Made by a program: the position numbers and the translations under genes
In this document: positions 37,489 through 47,804 of the stretch, piece after piece
Layout: each line of letters opens with the position of its first letter
Position numbering within the stretch: position 1 is the stretch's first letter
Origin: Colwellia sp. 39_35_sub15_T18
GTDB lineage: Bacteria > Pseudomonadota > Gammaproteobacteria > Enterobacterales > Alteromonadaceae
Assembly (NCBI GenBank): GCA_002162675.1
Contig: MAAE01000030.1
Location: 26,208-90,207, forward strand
Length of the DNA: 64,000 nt
Direction: 5' to 3'
The notes under the pieces: generated by a model
Told to the model about the DNA's origin: nothing
The model's database searches: none
What the model saw: only the letters and a program-made list of their open reading frames with translations

Positions 37489-38990
37489 TGAGTATTACTT
37501 TTGTGATGTGCTCGTTACTTATTGCGGGCGGGCTTGCTTGGTTTGCTGAAGGAGTTAAAGCAAACAGTGCTCGTTATGTAGCCTTGTTGTTGGTATTAAT
37601 CATCAGTGTTTATTTTGTTTTTGCCTTGATAATGACTAATTCAAGTGCAGATTATAACCAATTGCATCTGTTAGTGCGTGTTGCTTGGATTAACCGTTTT
37701 AACATTGAGTATGCGTTGGCTATTGATTATTTAAGTATTGTTTTAGTGTCATTAACACTCTTTTTATCACTTATATGTATTTTAGTTTCTTGGCATGAAA
37801 TTAAAGAAAAAGTGGGTTTTTATTACTTTAATTTACTCGCCTCAATAGCCGGTATTATTGGCGTTTTTACCGCGGTTGATATGTTTTTGTTTTTCTTTTT
37901 TTGGGAAGTCATGCTGTTGCCTATGACCGCATTAATTGCGATTTGGGGTCATGAAAATAAACATTTTGCTGCCATTAAATTTTTTATTTTTACCCAAGTA
38001 AGCAGCTTATTAATGCTAGTCGCTATTATTGCCATGGCAGCGGTGCACTTTAAACAAACAGGGCAGTTGAGCTTCTTCTATCAAGACTGGTTGGCGTTAG
38101 ATCTACCGTTATCTTTGGCTCAATATTTAATGCTGGGTTTCTTTATTGCTTTTGCGGTTAAGCTACCTAGCGTGCCTGTACATTCTTGGTTACCTGATGC
38201 CCATACTCAAGCACCGACGGCTGGTAGCGTTTTACTGGCCGGGGTGTTATTAAAAACAGGAGCTTACGGCCTTATTCGTTTTGTACTGCAACTGTTCCCG
38301 GAAGCGAGTCTAAATTTTGCCCCTTTTGCTGCCACATTAGGTGTGGTGAGTATTTTATATGGAGCAAAAATGGCTTTTGCTCAACAAGACCTTAAACGTT
38401 TGGTGGCTTATAGCAGCATTAGTCACATGGGGTTCGTTATGCTGGCGCTATTTTCTTTTAATGCCATTGCTTATCAAGGCGCGATATTAACGTTAGTGGC
38501 ACATGGTTTGAGTAGCGCGGCCTTGTTTTCACTTGCCGGTATGATTTATAGCCGTATTCATTCACGTAACTTAATGAATATGGGCGGCTTTTGGCAAAAC
38601 GCACCACGTATGGGCGGTTTTGCTTTAGTTTTTGCCGCAGCGGCATTTGGTTTGCCGGGCTTAGCAAATTTTGTTGCGGAATTTTTATCTTTAGTGGGAG
38701 CGTACCAAGTTTATCCGTTGTTAACTATATTTGCAGCGTTAGGTCTTATTGGCTCAGCTATCTACGGCATGGTGTTATTTCAAAATAGTTTTCAGGGGCG
38801 TTTTCAAGCTAGTTTGCCAGCACCAGAAAAAAGCCTATTTAAGGATCTTTCAACACGAGAATTATTGGTGTGCTCTGCGTTAGTTTCGTTATTGGTCGTT
38901 ATTGGCTTTTATCCAAATCTAGTCTTAACATTTTTTCAAACGGCTGATATTGCGTTGGTGAATCATAATCTTGCCGGAGCAGTACAATGA
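37488..38990 (+). CDS. nuoM: NADH-quinone oxidoreductase subunit M
   Basis: A 500-residue antiporter-like subunit with 'FFFFWEVMLLPM' (key Glu), 'HSWLPDAHTQAPTAGSVLLAG' (landmark near residue 230) and 'LKRLVAYSSISHMGFV'. It overlaps nuoL by 1 base and nuoN by 4. Confidence 0.96.
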   Translation: MSITFVMCSLLIAGGLAWFAEGVKANSARYVALLLVLIISVYFVFALIMTNSSADYNQLHLLVRVAWINRFNIEYALAIDYLSIVLVSLTLFLSLICILVSWHEIKEKVGFYYFNLLASIAGIIGVFTAVDMFLFFFFWEVMLLPMTALIAIWGHENKHFAAIKFFIFTQVSSLLMLVAIIAMAAVHFKQTGQLSFFYQDWLALDLPLSLAQYLMLGFFIAFAVKLPSVPVHSWLPDAHTQAPTAGSVLLAGVLLKTGAYGLIRFVLQLFPEASLNFAPFAATLGVVSILYGAKMAFAQQDLKRLVAYSSISHMGFVMLALFSFNAIAYQGAILTLVAHGLSSAALFSLAGMIYSRIHSRNLMNMGGFWQNAPRMGGFALVFAAAAFGLPGLANFVAEFLSLVGAYQVYPLLTIFAALGLIGSAIYGMVLFQNSFQGRFQASLPAPEKSLFKDLSTRELLVCSALVSLLVVIGFYPNLVLTFFQTADIALVNHNLAGAVQ

Positions 38991-40450
38991 CTCTGATGAT
39001 GCTTCACAATTTATTACCGCTTTTGATTGTTGCTTTTGGTATTGTTTTATCCCTGTTATTGATTGCGTGGCATCGTTCACAAAAAATTATTTTAATTTTT
39101 ACCTTACTTATTTTTGCGTGTGCCTTATTGGCAAGTATTTCACTGCCCATTAACATTAATGAAAGTGTGCAGGTAACAGCACTATTAAAGGTAGATGGCT
39201 ATGGAAATTTTGCTGTTATTTTGGTGCTTTTAGCGAGTATGGCTGTTAGTTTGTTAAGCTCAAAGTGGTTAACAAATAGCCTTGAGGTGCATGACGAATA
39301 TTTTGTCTTAATACAATTGGTTGTATTAGGTGCTGGCATTTTAGTGATGAGCGACCATTTTGCCGCCTTATTTTTAGGCTTCGAATTACTAAGTATCGCG
39401 CTAGTTGGTTTAGTGGGTTATGGCAAAAACTGTCAGTTTAGTGTTGAATCTTCATTTAAATACCTAATTTTAAGCGCCAGTGCCTCAAGCTTTATGCTGC
39501 TTGGCATTGCTTTTATTTATAGCCAAACGGGCTCATTAAGTTTTGCACCTGCCAATATTGATAGCGATTATGGGCTATTTTATCAAGCGGGCATGTTGCT
39601 TTTCTTGGTAGGAATTGCTTTTAAGTTGTCGTTAGCGCCATTTCATTTTTGGACGCCAGATGTTTATCAAGGCTCACCAGTACCAATAACTTTGTTGTTA
39701 GCTTCAGTTTCAAAAGTTGCGATGTTTATTGTGTTGATGAAATATTGGTTTAGTCAAAGCTATATATTTTCAGAACATAATGGCGGCGAAAAAATGTTAT
39801 TAATTATCAGTTTATTGGCCATTACTTCTATGTTGGTGGGTAATGCTTTAGCACTGAAACAGCAAAACATTAAGCGTTTATTGGCATATTCTTCAATTGC
39901 ACATATAGGTTATTTATTAATTGTGCTGCTAATTGTTTCACCACAAAGCATTGAACTAGCTTGGCAAGGTGCACTGTTTTATTTGTCAGCTTATGTGTTA
40001 GCAACAATATCCATTTTCACTGCACTGGTGCTAACACAGGCTAAAAATGATAGTGCAATGATGCAAATAAAAGATTGGCAAGGATTATTTTGGCAGCACC
40101 GTTCATTGGCTTTACTTATTATTGTTGCGGTGCTTAGTTTGGCGGGTATTCCTCTCACCATGGGCTTTATTGGTAAGTTTTATCTGCTTAATATTGCAGT
40201 ACAGGCGCAACAGTGGTGGCTAATTGGTGCGTTAATCATTGGCAGTGGCATTGGGTTATTTTATTATCTAAATATTATTTTTATCGTCTTTCATACTGGT
40301 CAAGAGACAAACAGTAATAGCAAGGAGCATATATTGCCTTTACCGGCACTAAAATTTATGCAGAAACTTACGGTTATCACGCTTATATTTCTGGGTGTTT
40401 TTTGGGGGGTATTGCCTGATACCTTAAGTGAATTGTTCGCTGTTAAGTAA
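38987..40450 (+). CDS. nuoN: NADH-quinone oxidoreductase subunit N
   Basis: A 487-residue third antiporter-like subunit and the last gene of the operon. 'FHFWTPDVYQGSPVPIT', 'IKRLLAYSSIAHIGY' and 'GIPLTMGFIGKFY' are family landmarks. No strong terminator follows, only an A/T-rich stretch near 40460-40490. Confidence 0.95.
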   Translation: MTLMMLHNLLPLLIVAFGIVLSLLLIAWHRSQKIILIFTLLIFACALLASISLPININESVQVTALLKVDGYGNFAVILVLLASMAVSLLSSKWLTNSLEVHDEYFVLIQLVVLGAGILVMSDHFAALFLGFELLSIALVGLVGYGKNCQFSVESSFKYLILSASASSFMLLGIAFIYSQTGSLSFAPANIDSDYGLFYQAGMLLFLVGIAFKLSLAPFHFWTPDVYQGSPVPITLLLASVSKVAMFIVLMKYWFSQSYIFSEHNGGEKMLLIISLLAITSMLVGNALALKQQNIKRLLAYSSIAHIGYLLIVLLIVSPQSIELAWQGALFYLSAYVLATISIFTALVLTQAKNDSAMMQIKDWQGLFWQHRSLALLIIVAVLSLAGIPLTMGFIGKFYLLNIAVQAQQWWLIGALIIGSGIGLFYYLNIIFIVFHTGQETNSNSKEHILPLPALKFMQKLTVITLIFLGVFWGVLPDTLSELFAVK

Positions 40451-40898
40451 GTTTAACCATTTTTAAAAAAATGCAGGGAGTTTTTTTACTTGTTGTTTCG
40501 CCTAGTTTGTGTATAATGCGCGCCTCGGTGAAGGGATGTTGGTTTTTTCAACAAAACCACAATAAACGCCTAATATTTAATTAGGTAGCTGCTTATTTAT
40601 AGTTAGTGAATAACATAATAAATAAGCCCATCGAAAAATGAGTAGGGGTTTTCCGCCCAATAGACTTGCCCAGCTGAACATTTCGTTTTCAGCAGAAATA
40701 TAGCGTGATAATACGCTATGCGCTTTAAGTCTTCCTGGTGGTTTCCTCGTATGATGTACGCAGGTTAAAGACTTAGCAATTTAAAATTTAGACCGTTCAA
40801 TCAGCTTCCGTGATCATAGTTGCGTATGAAGGTGAACCTCTTTTGTCAAAAAATTTAAAGCTGCGAGCTATACCTGCCTCGAGAAGATGACATATTAA
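40451..40898 (+). promoter_or_regulatory. Long structured leader and promoter of deaD
   Basis: TTGTTG-16-TATAAT near 40490-40520 is followed at once by GC-rich GCGCGCC, giving a predicted leader of about 370 nt. The leader holds several hairpins: GCTGAA/TTCAGC near 40672-40694, AGCGT/ACGCT near 40702-40717, and TAAGTCTT/AAGACTTA near 40727-40776. Long untranslated leaders are known for csdA/deaD and other cold-shock genes, where they set mRNA stability and temperature response. No ORF or known RNA family is recognised in it. Confidence 0.55.
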
Positions 40899-42707
40899 AT
40901 GACTGATCAAATTAACACTCAAAGCAACGATGAAGTTGGCTTTGATTCTTTAGGCTTACCTGAAAATTTATTAACGGCTATAACTAATATTGGTTTTAGC
41001 TCAGCTACCGCTATTCAAGCACAAACCATTCCGCCGTTGTTAGCAGGCAAGGATGTTTTAGGTGAAGCACAAACAGGTACAGGTAAAACTGCAGCCTTTG
41101 GTTTACCCGCTTTAGCAAAAATTGATACTTCTATCAAAAAACCACAACTAATGGTGTTAGCACCAACGCGTGAATTGGCTATGCAAGTGGCTGAGGCAAT
41201 CGAATCTTTCGGTAAAGACATGAAAGGTTTACGTGTTGCTACATTGTACGGTGGTCAATCTTATGGTCCACAATTTCAACAGTTAGAACGTGGTGCACAA
41301 GTTGTTGTGGGTACGCCAGGTCGCCTAATGGATCACTTACGTCGTAAGAGCCTAAAATTAGCTGATTTAAGAGTATGCGTACTTGATGAAGCTGACGAAA
41401 TGTTAAACATGGGCTTTTTAGAAGATATTCAATGGATTTTGGATCATTTACCAAAAACTACGCAAATGTGCTTGTTTTCTGCAACTATGCCGCCAGCCAT
41501 TCGTAAAATTGCTAATCGTTTCTTAAAAGATCCTGAGCACATTAAAATAGCCGCCGTTAAACAAGCAAAAGCTAATATTACTCAATATGCATGGAAAGTA
41601 GGTGGCATTACTAAAATGACCGCTTTAGAGCGTATTGCTGAAATTGTAGATTATGATGCCATGATTATTTTTGTGCGTACTCGTAATGATACTGTTGATG
41701 TTGCTGAAAAATTAGAACGTGCTGGATACCCGGCATTAGCACTTAATGGTGATTTGAACCAAGCACAACGTGAGCGTTGTATTGATCAAATGAAATCAGG
41801 TAAATCATCTATTTTAGTAGCAACCGATGTTGTTGCTCGTGGCTTAGATATTCCGCGTATTTCATTAGTTATTAACTATGACTTACCGGGTGATAACGAA
41901 GCTTATGTGCATCGTATTGGCCGTACAGGTCGTGCTGGTCGTGAAGGCATGTCAATTGCTTTTGTTCGCCCACGTGAAATGTATTCAATACGTCACTATG
42001 AACGCTTAACATCTGGCACAGTGAATATGTATGAATTACCAAACATTGAAGAACTTGGTAAAAAACGTATTGAACGTGCTCGTGATGAAATAGCCGGTAT
42101 TGTTGCCGCAAAAGATTTAACTAGCATGCGCGAAATTATTGAAGCGATGGCGAGTGAGTCTGAACTGTCTATGGTTGATTTAGCTGCCGCGTTGTTATTC
42201 CAAAAACAACTTAAGCAACCATTACAACCAAAAGAAGATCCTAAGCCGCGTCGTGATTCTCGTGAAAGAGATAGCCGTGAGCGTAATGGCCGTGATCGTA
42301 ATGATCGCGGTAGAGATTCTCGTCGTGACTCTCGTGCAGATAGCCGAGGTGATAGAAATGGTCAACGTGGTTCTCGTGATGACAAACCACGTAAAGCGAA
42401 AGTAAATCGTAATGATGTCGATTGGCAGACTTACCGCCTAGAAGTGGGTAAAGAGCATGGTGCTCGTCCAGGTGATATTGTTGGCGCTATTGCCAATGAA
42501 ATATCATTAGACAGTAGTTATATCGGTGCTATTAACTTGCATGAAAAACACAGCTTTGTACAGTTACCTAAAGGTATTCCTGCTGATTTATTTAAGCAGT
42601 TAAAAGGTGTGCGTGTACGTCGTCAACCACTTGCAATTACAGCCTCTGATGAGCAAGTTGCTAGCCAACGTCCTCGTCGTAGTGAGCGTCCAGCACGTAA
42701 TAACTAA
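40899..42707 (+). CDS. deaD: DEAD-box RNA helicase DeaD/CsdA
   Basis: A 602-residue ATP-dependent RNA helicase used in ribosome assembly and mRNA decay at low temperature. Motifs in order are Q motif (residues 15-45), AQTGTGKT (about 57), PTRELA, DEAD (about 163), SAT, 'VATDVVARGLDIPR' and HRIGRTGRAG. An Arg/Asp/Ser-rich linker (about 447-500) leads to a DbpA-type RNA-binding domain (about 505-580). The gene has its own promoter, a long leader and a strong terminator. Confidence 0.95.
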   Translation: MTDQINTQSNDEVGFDSLGLPENLLTAITNIGFSSATAIQAQTIPPLLAGKDVLGEAQTGTGKTAAFGLPALAKIDTSIKKPQLMVLAPTRELAMQVAEAIESFGKDMKGLRVATLYGGQSYGPQFQQLERGAQVVVGTPGRLMDHLRRKSLKLADLRVCVLDEADEMLNMGFLEDIQWILDHLPKTTQMCLFSATMPPAIRKIANRFLKDPEHIKIAAVKQAKANITQYAWKVGGITKMTALERIAEIVDYDAMIIFVRTRNDTVDVAEKLERAGYPALALNGDLNQAQRERCIDQMKSGKSSILVATDVVARGLDIPRISLVINYDLPGDNEAYVHRIGRTGRAGREGMSIAFVRPREMYSIRHYERLTSGTVNMYELPNIEELGKKRIERARDEIAGIVAAKDLTSMREIIEAMASESELSMVDLAAALLFQKQLKQPLQPKEDPKPRRDSRERDSRERNGRDRNDRGRDSRRDSRADSRGDRNGQRGSRDDKPRKAKVNRNDVDWQTYRLEVGKEHGARPGDIVGAIANEISLDSSYIGAINLHEKHSFVQLPKGIPADLFKQLKGVRVRRQPLAITASDEQVASQRPRRSERPARNN

Positions 42708-42730
42708 TCATTGTGTTGAATTGACCAATA

Positions 42731-42759
42731 AAAAAGACGCTTTTTAGCGTCTTTTTTTT
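42731..42759 (+). terminator. Terminator of deaD
   Basis: AAAAAGACGCT/AGCGTCTTTTT arms with a T loop and a run of T. Confidence 0.88.
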
Positions 42760-43273
42760 AACCTTAATAAGGGCGTGCATTATCATTTTTGAAATAACAC
42801 CGACTTTTTATTAGTATTTTTGAGCTACGCCACTATAAAATCAATTTTGTCGTATTTTTTACCTAAAGTTGCAGGCTGCATATTTTAGAATTCACTGAAG
42901 CTAAGTGAAACCATTAATACAGTAAGCAGCTCATAATGACAGAAATACCTTCAATAAACTGACAATAATACTGACTACTGCAAAGTGATGTTCAATGAAT
43001 CTGCTTTAAAAAACACCTTGTTGGCTCGCCGTTTTTTATAATGTAAACAAAAGAATACAGGTCTCTGCCAATGCTTATCTAGTCTGTCTAGCCTTAAACT
43101 ATTTTTCGTCATTTTATCTCGTACATTTTCATTTACATATCCGCTTTAAGCTCTGTTTGTATTGGGCTTTCGCTTAAGCGAATTCCTCTAGATAATGACG
43201 TTATACCATTAATAAAGTTGATAACGCGCTTAATAATATTGAGTGTGATAATTTCAGAAAAAGAGATAGAGAT
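42760..43273. other. 514-bp region between deaD and hppD
   Basis: No ORF with coding features. TGTAAA-N6-AATACA at 43042-43059 resembles a degenerate TyrR box (consensus TGTAAA-N6-TTTACA), which fits a tyrosine-catabolism gene downstream. A TATAAT hexamer overlaps its left edge (43037-43042) without a well-spaced -35. Confidence 0.4.
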
Positions 43274-44344
43274 ATGACTGATTCAAATAAAAACCCACTA
43301 AAACTATGCGGCATAGAGTTTACTGAATATGCTAGCCCTGATTCCGATTATATGGAAAAGGCTTTTTATGGTTTTGGTTTTTCAAAAACTAAAAAGTTTA
43401 AGGGTCGTGATATTGATTACTTTAACCAAAACGACATTCACTTTTTACTTAATCGAGAAACAACGGGGTTTTCAAAAGAATTTGCTAAAAGTCACGGGCC
43501 TGCTATTTGCTCTATGGGTTGGCGTGTTGAAGATGCAAACTTTGCTTTTGAAGAAGCGATTAAGCGTGGTGCTAAATCAGCAGAAAATGCAGAAAATAAA
43601 TTACCTTATCCAGCCATTTTCGGTATTGGTGATAGTTTAATTTACTTTATTGAACACTTTGCACCTGATCAGGGAAATGAAGGTAAAAATAAAGGCGTTA
43701 TTTATGATACTGACTTTGTTGCTCATGATACGCCGGTGAATGTTGCTGATAAGGGCTTTTTAGCGGTAGATCACTTAACGAACAATGTTTATCAAGGCAC
43801 TATGCACAAGTGGGCTGATTTTTATAAAGACGTGTTTGGCTTTACTGAAGTACGTTATTTTGACATTAAAGGTGTTAAAACAGCTTTAATTTCTTATGCA
43901 CTACAATCACCTTGCGGAAAATTTTGTATCCCTATCAATGAAGGTAAAGGCAGTAAAGACAATCAAATTGATGAGTATTTAACTGAATATAATGGTCCTG
44001 GTGTTCAGCATTTAGCATTTATCACCGATGATTTAGTTGGCTCTTTAGATAAGTTAGACCGAGATATTGTTGACACGCTTAATATAGTACCTGAATATTA
44101 TGATGAAATTTTTGATCGCGTACCTTGGGTTAAAGAAGATAAAGATAAAATTAGAGAGCATCAAATTTTAGTGGATAGCCAAGCTGAAAATGCTTATTTA
44201 TTGCAAATATTCACTAAAAACTTATTTGGACCTATTTTTATTGAAATGATCCAAAGAGTAAACGATCAAGGCTTTGGTGAAGGTAATTTCTCAACGTTAT
44301 TTAAGTCTATTGAACTAAACCAAATGGAGCGTGGTGTACTTTAA
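43274..44344 (+). CDS. hppD: 4-hydroxyphenylpyruvate dioxygenase
   Basis: A 356-residue Fe(II) enzyme that makes homogentisate in tyrosine breakdown. The iron ligands are visible: His in 'VDHLTNNV' (about 167), His in 'VQHLAFITDD' (about 247) and Glu in 'IFIEMIQR' (about 327). The two-domain vicinal-oxygen-chelate layout and the length are typical. AAAGAGATAGAG precedes the ATG. No hmgA or fumarylacetoacetase gene is adjacent. Confidence 0.95.
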   Translation: MTDSNKNPLKLCGIEFTEYASPDSDYMEKAFYGFGFSKTKKFKGRDIDYFNQNDIHFLLNRETTGFSKEFAKSHGPAICSMGWRVEDANFAFEEAIKRGAKSAENAENKLPYPAIFGIGDSLIYFIEHFAPDQGNEGKNKGVIYDTDFVAHDTPVNVADKGFLAVDHLTNNVYQGTMHKWADFYKDVFGFTEVRYFDIKGVKTALISYALQSPCGKFCIPINEGKGSKDNQIDEYLTEYNGPGVQHLAFITDDLVGSLDKLDRDIVDTLNIVPEYYDEIFDRVPWVKEDKDKIREHQILVDSQAENAYLLQIFTKNLFGPIFIEMIQRVNDQGFGEGNFSTLFKSIELNQMERGVL

Positions 44345-44405
44345 CTTTAAGTTGATAATTATCTGTTGGTAGTTACGAGCTGATAACTATTAGTTGAGCG
44401 TTATG

Positions 44406-44465
44406 AGTTACGAAAGCGGTTTGCTAAGCACGTTTGTTTAGCAATTCGCGACCGTAACTTTTTTG
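44406..44465 (+). terminator. Terminator of hppD
   Basis: A long hairpin: outer arms AGTTACG/CGTAACT, inner arms TTGCTAA/TTAGCAA, then six T. Confidence 0.7.
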
Positions 44466-44466
44466 T

Positions 44467-45069
44467 TTATTGGTTACTATTAACTGATACATCTAAGTCT
44501 TTTAAAATACCATCATGTATGTTGTACACTAAGCCATGTACGGTTACATTTTGTTTAGCCAACCAAGCATTACGAAGTACCGTGGTGTTACAAACGTTTG
44601 CTACCTGCTCAATAACATTCAATTCACAAAACAGATTCATTCGTTCTGTTTCATCTATAACCGCGTCTAATTTTTGTTGGTTGAAACGATAGACGTCTTG
44701 GATATGTCGTAGCCAATTATCGATTAAGCCATGACTTTCATTGTGAAAAGCCGCATTGACGCCACCACAGCAGTAATGACCACAGACAATAATGTCTTTT
44801 ACTTTCAAAATATCGACAGCAAATTGTATTACGGACAAGCAATTAAGATCAGTATGAATGACTTGATTGGCAATATTGCGGTGCACAAAAACTTCACCAG
44901 GTTGCATACCCAATAATTCATTGGCGGGTACGCGTGAGTCTGAACAGCCTATCCATAAATATTGTGGCGACTGCTGCTCAGAGAGATTTTTGAAAAAATT
45001 AGGGTTTTCTGCGGTGATTTTATCTGCCCACTGTTTATTGTTTTCAAATAAATGCTTTATTGTGCTCAT
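44467..45069 (-). CDS. can: Beta-class carbonic anhydrase
   Basis: A 200-residue zinc enzyme for CO2/bicarbonate exchange. Zinc ligands and the Asp-Arg dyad are in 'GCSDSRVPANE' (C42, D44, R46) and 'CGHYCCGG' (His and Cys near 98-101). 'QPGEVFVHRNIANQV' is characteristic of the Can/CynT group. It converges on hppD. Confidence 0.95.
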   Translation of the reverse strand: MSTIKHLFENNKQWADKITAENPNFFKNLSEQQSPQYLWIGCSDSRVPANELLGMQPGEVFVHRNIANQVIHTDLNCLSVIQFAVDILKVKDIIVCGHYCCGGVNAAFHNESHGLIDNWLRHIQDVYRFNQQKLDAVIDETERMNLFCELNVIEQVANVCNTTVLRNAWLAKQNVTVHGLVYNIHDGILKDLDVSVNSNQ

Positions 45070-45230
45070 GATTTTGACCTAGATGATAACGATTATCACA
45101 CTGTGATTGAGATAATTAAATGACATTTTATGTCAAGATAAACATTAGTAAAAGTAAAATATGCTATTACTTGTAAATTAATTCTTGGTTATAATAATTA
45201 AAATTTAATTGACAGTAAATAAGTATTCTT

Positions 45231-45509
45231 ATGGCAAGTGCAGCGGCAATTCATATTTTGGTTAAAACTGAAAAACAAGCGTTAGAACTAAAGGTTAAGT
45301 TAGATAAAGGGGCAGATTTTGCTCAGTTAGCAAGAAAGTTTTCTATTTGCCCGTCAAAGAAAAAGGGTGGTGATTTAGGTGAGTTTCGTCGTGGGCAAAT
45401 GGTGAAAGCTTTTGATGATGTTGTTTTTAAAAAAGAGTTATTAAAAGTACATGGGCCGATAAAAACTAAATTCGGTTATCATTTGATTAAAACGCTTTAT
45501 CGACATTAA
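45231..45509 (+). CDS. ppiC: Parvulin-type peptidyl-prolyl isomerase C
   Basis: A 92-residue single parvulin domain with no signal peptide, the size of cytoplasmic PpiC. '[18 protein letters not shown]', '[25 protein letters not shown]' (landmark near residue 42) and 'TKFGYHLIK' are the family strands and active site. Confidence 0.95.
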   Translation: MASAAAIHILVKTEKQALELKVKLDKGADFAQLARKFSICPSKKKGGDLGEFRRGQMVKAFDDVVFKKELLKVHGPIKTKFGYHLIKTLYRH

Positions 45510-45555
45510 AAAATCGACATTAAAAGTATCGTCACTAAAGTCAGGTAATTAAACA

Positions 45556-45711
45556 TTACTCGTCGGAGTCTTCGTCATCTAATGCTTGATTACGTTGTTT
45601 AATTTTTTCTAGCTGCTCAGGAGTTAAATTAAATTTTTTTGCTGATTTTTTTAACAACAAAACACCGCCAATAATCATTCCTAATGCTAAAACCGTGACA
45701 ATAATTGCCAT
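45556..45711 (-). CDS. DUF2897-like small membrane protein
   Basis: A 51-residue frame with ATG at 45711 and GGAG 6-9 bases upstream. Residues 2-20 form one hydrophobic helix (AIIVTVLALGMIIGGVLLL). A short basic stretch (KKSAKK) and an acidic tail (DDEDSDE) follow. This matches my memory of the DUF2897 family in marine gammaproteobacteria, whose function is unknown. It fills the gap between ppiC and the chemotaxis gene. Confidence 0.75.
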   Translation of the reverse strand: MAIIVTVLALGMIIGGVLLLKKSAKKFNLTPEQLEKIKQRNQALDDEDSDE

Positions 45712-45840
45712 AAATGATCTCCATCCTGTTTTGATGTTTTTGTATTACTTTGATTCAAATAACAATAGCTAAATTATTTGTTTACAGGTAAGTTATTGTA
45801 ACAAAGTTGAAAAACATTATAACTCTTTTCGGATAAAGCT

Positions 45841-47007
45841 ATGAATAATCGTTTAGGTATTAAACTGCTTACACCACTATTGGTTGTCGGCATTACTTTT
45901 ATGTTAGCACTCTTATTTGCTCCCGATAGTTTGAGTAAATATAATGTTTTAGCGATAATTTTTATGCTGGTATCGATACAAGTCATAGCAAGCTATTTAT
46001 TTTCTTCAAAACGCTTAACTCAACGAATAAGTGCTCTTAAAAGTTATTTAGAACAAGTGGTCAGCACTGAACAAGCACCATCGAAACCTTTAAGTGATAC
46101 TAGTGGCGATGATCTTGGGGAGGTTATTAACGAGTTAAGTGGTTTTGTTATCGGTTTAGCCGATGTCATTAGTGAAATTCGCAGTGAATCTGAAATGCTT
46201 AGTCAAGGCTCGAATAGCCTAGCTGAGCAAATGAAAGAGTCTGTAGGCTCTGTGAATGAGTCTGTCAACCAAGTGGAGCAGATGGCACAATCAATAGAAA
46301 ATGTGGCCAGTACGTCAGCTGCTTTATCAGATAGTGCTATGCAGGTGAGCGAAACAACCAGTGTGGTGATGAGCACCTTAAATCATGGTGTAGAATCTTC
46401 TAATACCAGTCAAAAAACTATCACCTCTTTTGCCAGTGAAGTTGAAAGTATGGCTAATGATTTAGCGCTCTTACAAGAAGAGAGTGCTCGTATTGGCTCG
46501 GTATTAGATGTGATACGAGGCATTGCGGATCAAACCAATTTATTGGCGTTGAATGCCGCTATTGAAGCGGCGCGTGCCGGAGAGCAAGGTCGCGGTTTTG
46601 CTGTTGTTGCAGATGAAGTACGGGCGTTAGCCCACCGAACACAAGAGGCAACGGTGGAAATTCAATCTATGGTTGAAGGCTTGCAAGCTAAAACATCAAA
46701 TGCTGTTGCGGCAGTCTCTAGAGGGCAGGGCTTATCAGAAACTAGTTTGTCTCAGTCTGCTGAGGTTGTTGCTGCCCTTGAGCAAATAGGATTAGCGTTT
46801 CAAGAAGTTGACACCTTAACATCTCAAATTGCTAATGGCACACAAGAACAACAAAGTGCTACGGCGTCAATTAATGATAATATGATGGTAGTGGTCTCTT
46901 TAAGTAGAGAAATCAATGCGGGTTTAGCTGCCGTTGCTGATCATGCCCAACAGCAGCAACAAACGTCGGCTGATGTTGATGTCACGCTAAATAGAATTTG
47001 TGTTTAG
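45841..47007 (+). CDS. Methyl-accepting chemotaxis protein without a periplasmic domain
   Basis: A 388-residue receptor. Two membrane helices (about residues 8-26 and 36-54) are separated by only about ten residues, so there is no periplasmic sensor. The signalling domain carries the conserved hairpin tip '[19 protein letters not shown]' and '[14 protein letters not shown]'. It must sense a membrane, cytoplasmic or energy-state signal, or pair with a partner. It converges on a PilZ protein, 12 bases away. Confidence 0.9.
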   Translation: MNNRLGIKLLTPLLVVGITFMLALLFAPDSLSKYNVLAIIFMLVSIQVIASYLFSSKRLTQRISALKSYLEQVVSTEQAPSKPLSDTSGDDLGEVINELSGFVIGLADVISEIRSESEMLSQGSNSLAEQMKESVGSVNESVNQVEQMAQSIENVASTSAALSDSAMQVSETTSVVMSTLNHGVESSNTSQKTITSFASEVESMANDLALLQEESARIGSVLDVIRGIADQTNLLALNAAIEAARAGEQGRGFAVVADEVRALAHRTQEATVEIQSMVEGLQAKTSNAVAAVSRGQGLSETSLSQSAEVVAALEQIGLAFQEVDTLTSQIANGTQEQQSATASINDNMMVVVSLSREINAGLAAVADHAQQQQQTSADVDVTLNRICV

Positions 47008-47019
47008 TGTTTAGTGTTT

Positions 47020-47628
47020 TTATGTTTGCGTGTCTTGATCTCTTTGTTTAGCTAACAATTGCAATTGTCGAGATTGCTCATGCAAACTAGTACGAACAAG
47101 CACTTCTCTGTCGTCTTCACGAATAAAATGAAAAATGGTTTTATGATGATTACCATCTTCTTTTTTTGTTATCTCAATGACTTCACCGTAACAATAAACG
47201 GCACAACTTTCGGCTAACAAAAAAACCTTCATTTCTATTAGTTGACCAACTTCAAAGGTGTTATCAGCGACAAATAGTAGCCCGCCACCACCAAATTTAA
47301 CCCCTTGATAGCGATGTTGCTCTTCGTCTTGTTGGCTTAAAATATAGCCCATCAATAAATTTATTTTTTCACTTTGATGATTTAAAAAATCAACGAGTTG
47401 GCTGGCTACCCCAGATAAACCCTGCAAAGGACGCAGTGCCGCTTGATCTATGGTCGTTATTTCACTCGCCATTTTAAAAGGGGCGGGCATAGCGGCTATA
47501 AATTGTTCAAAATTGGTCACTTTGTTGGCATCAACGGGTAATATATTGATGCTAAATTCATGACTGATAGAAAAAAATTCATGATATTTTGTTAGTTTTT
47601 GCTCAATAGTTTCTTTATTAGTCGTCAT
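47020..47628 (-). CDS. PilZ-domain protein
   Basis: A 202-residue cytoplasmic protein with a C-terminal PilZ-like beta barrel (about residues 105-190; 'VKFGGGGLLFVAD', 'GQLIEMKVFL', 'YGEVIEI'). The c-di-GMP motif RxxxR is not well preserved, which makes c-di-GMP binding uncertain. The N-terminal half is helical. It is convergent with the chemotaxis receptor, which may hint at motility control. Confidence 0.75.
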   Translation of the reverse strand: MTTNKETIEQKLTKYHEFFSISHEFSINILPVDANKVTNFEQFIAAMPAPFKMASEITTIDQAALRPLQGLSGVASQLVDFLNHQSEKINLLMGYILSQQDEEQHRYQGVKFGGGGLLFVADNTFEVGQLIEMKVFLLAESCAVYCYGEVIEITKKEDGNHHKTIFHFIREDDREVLVRTSLHEQSRQLQLLAKQRDQDTQT

Positions 47629-47804
47629 TTTTACCTTTGCGTTACATCACTGGATGAAAAATCATTAATAACAAATTTATAGCAGATAATGGCCAATCAA
47701 AACACTTTTTTTATTTTTACATTTAACTATAGCGTTAAATAGTTGTGGCTGTGTTAAGCTGGTTTCTACTAGTCATCATGAAAAATTTTCAAGAATAATA
47801 TCAA

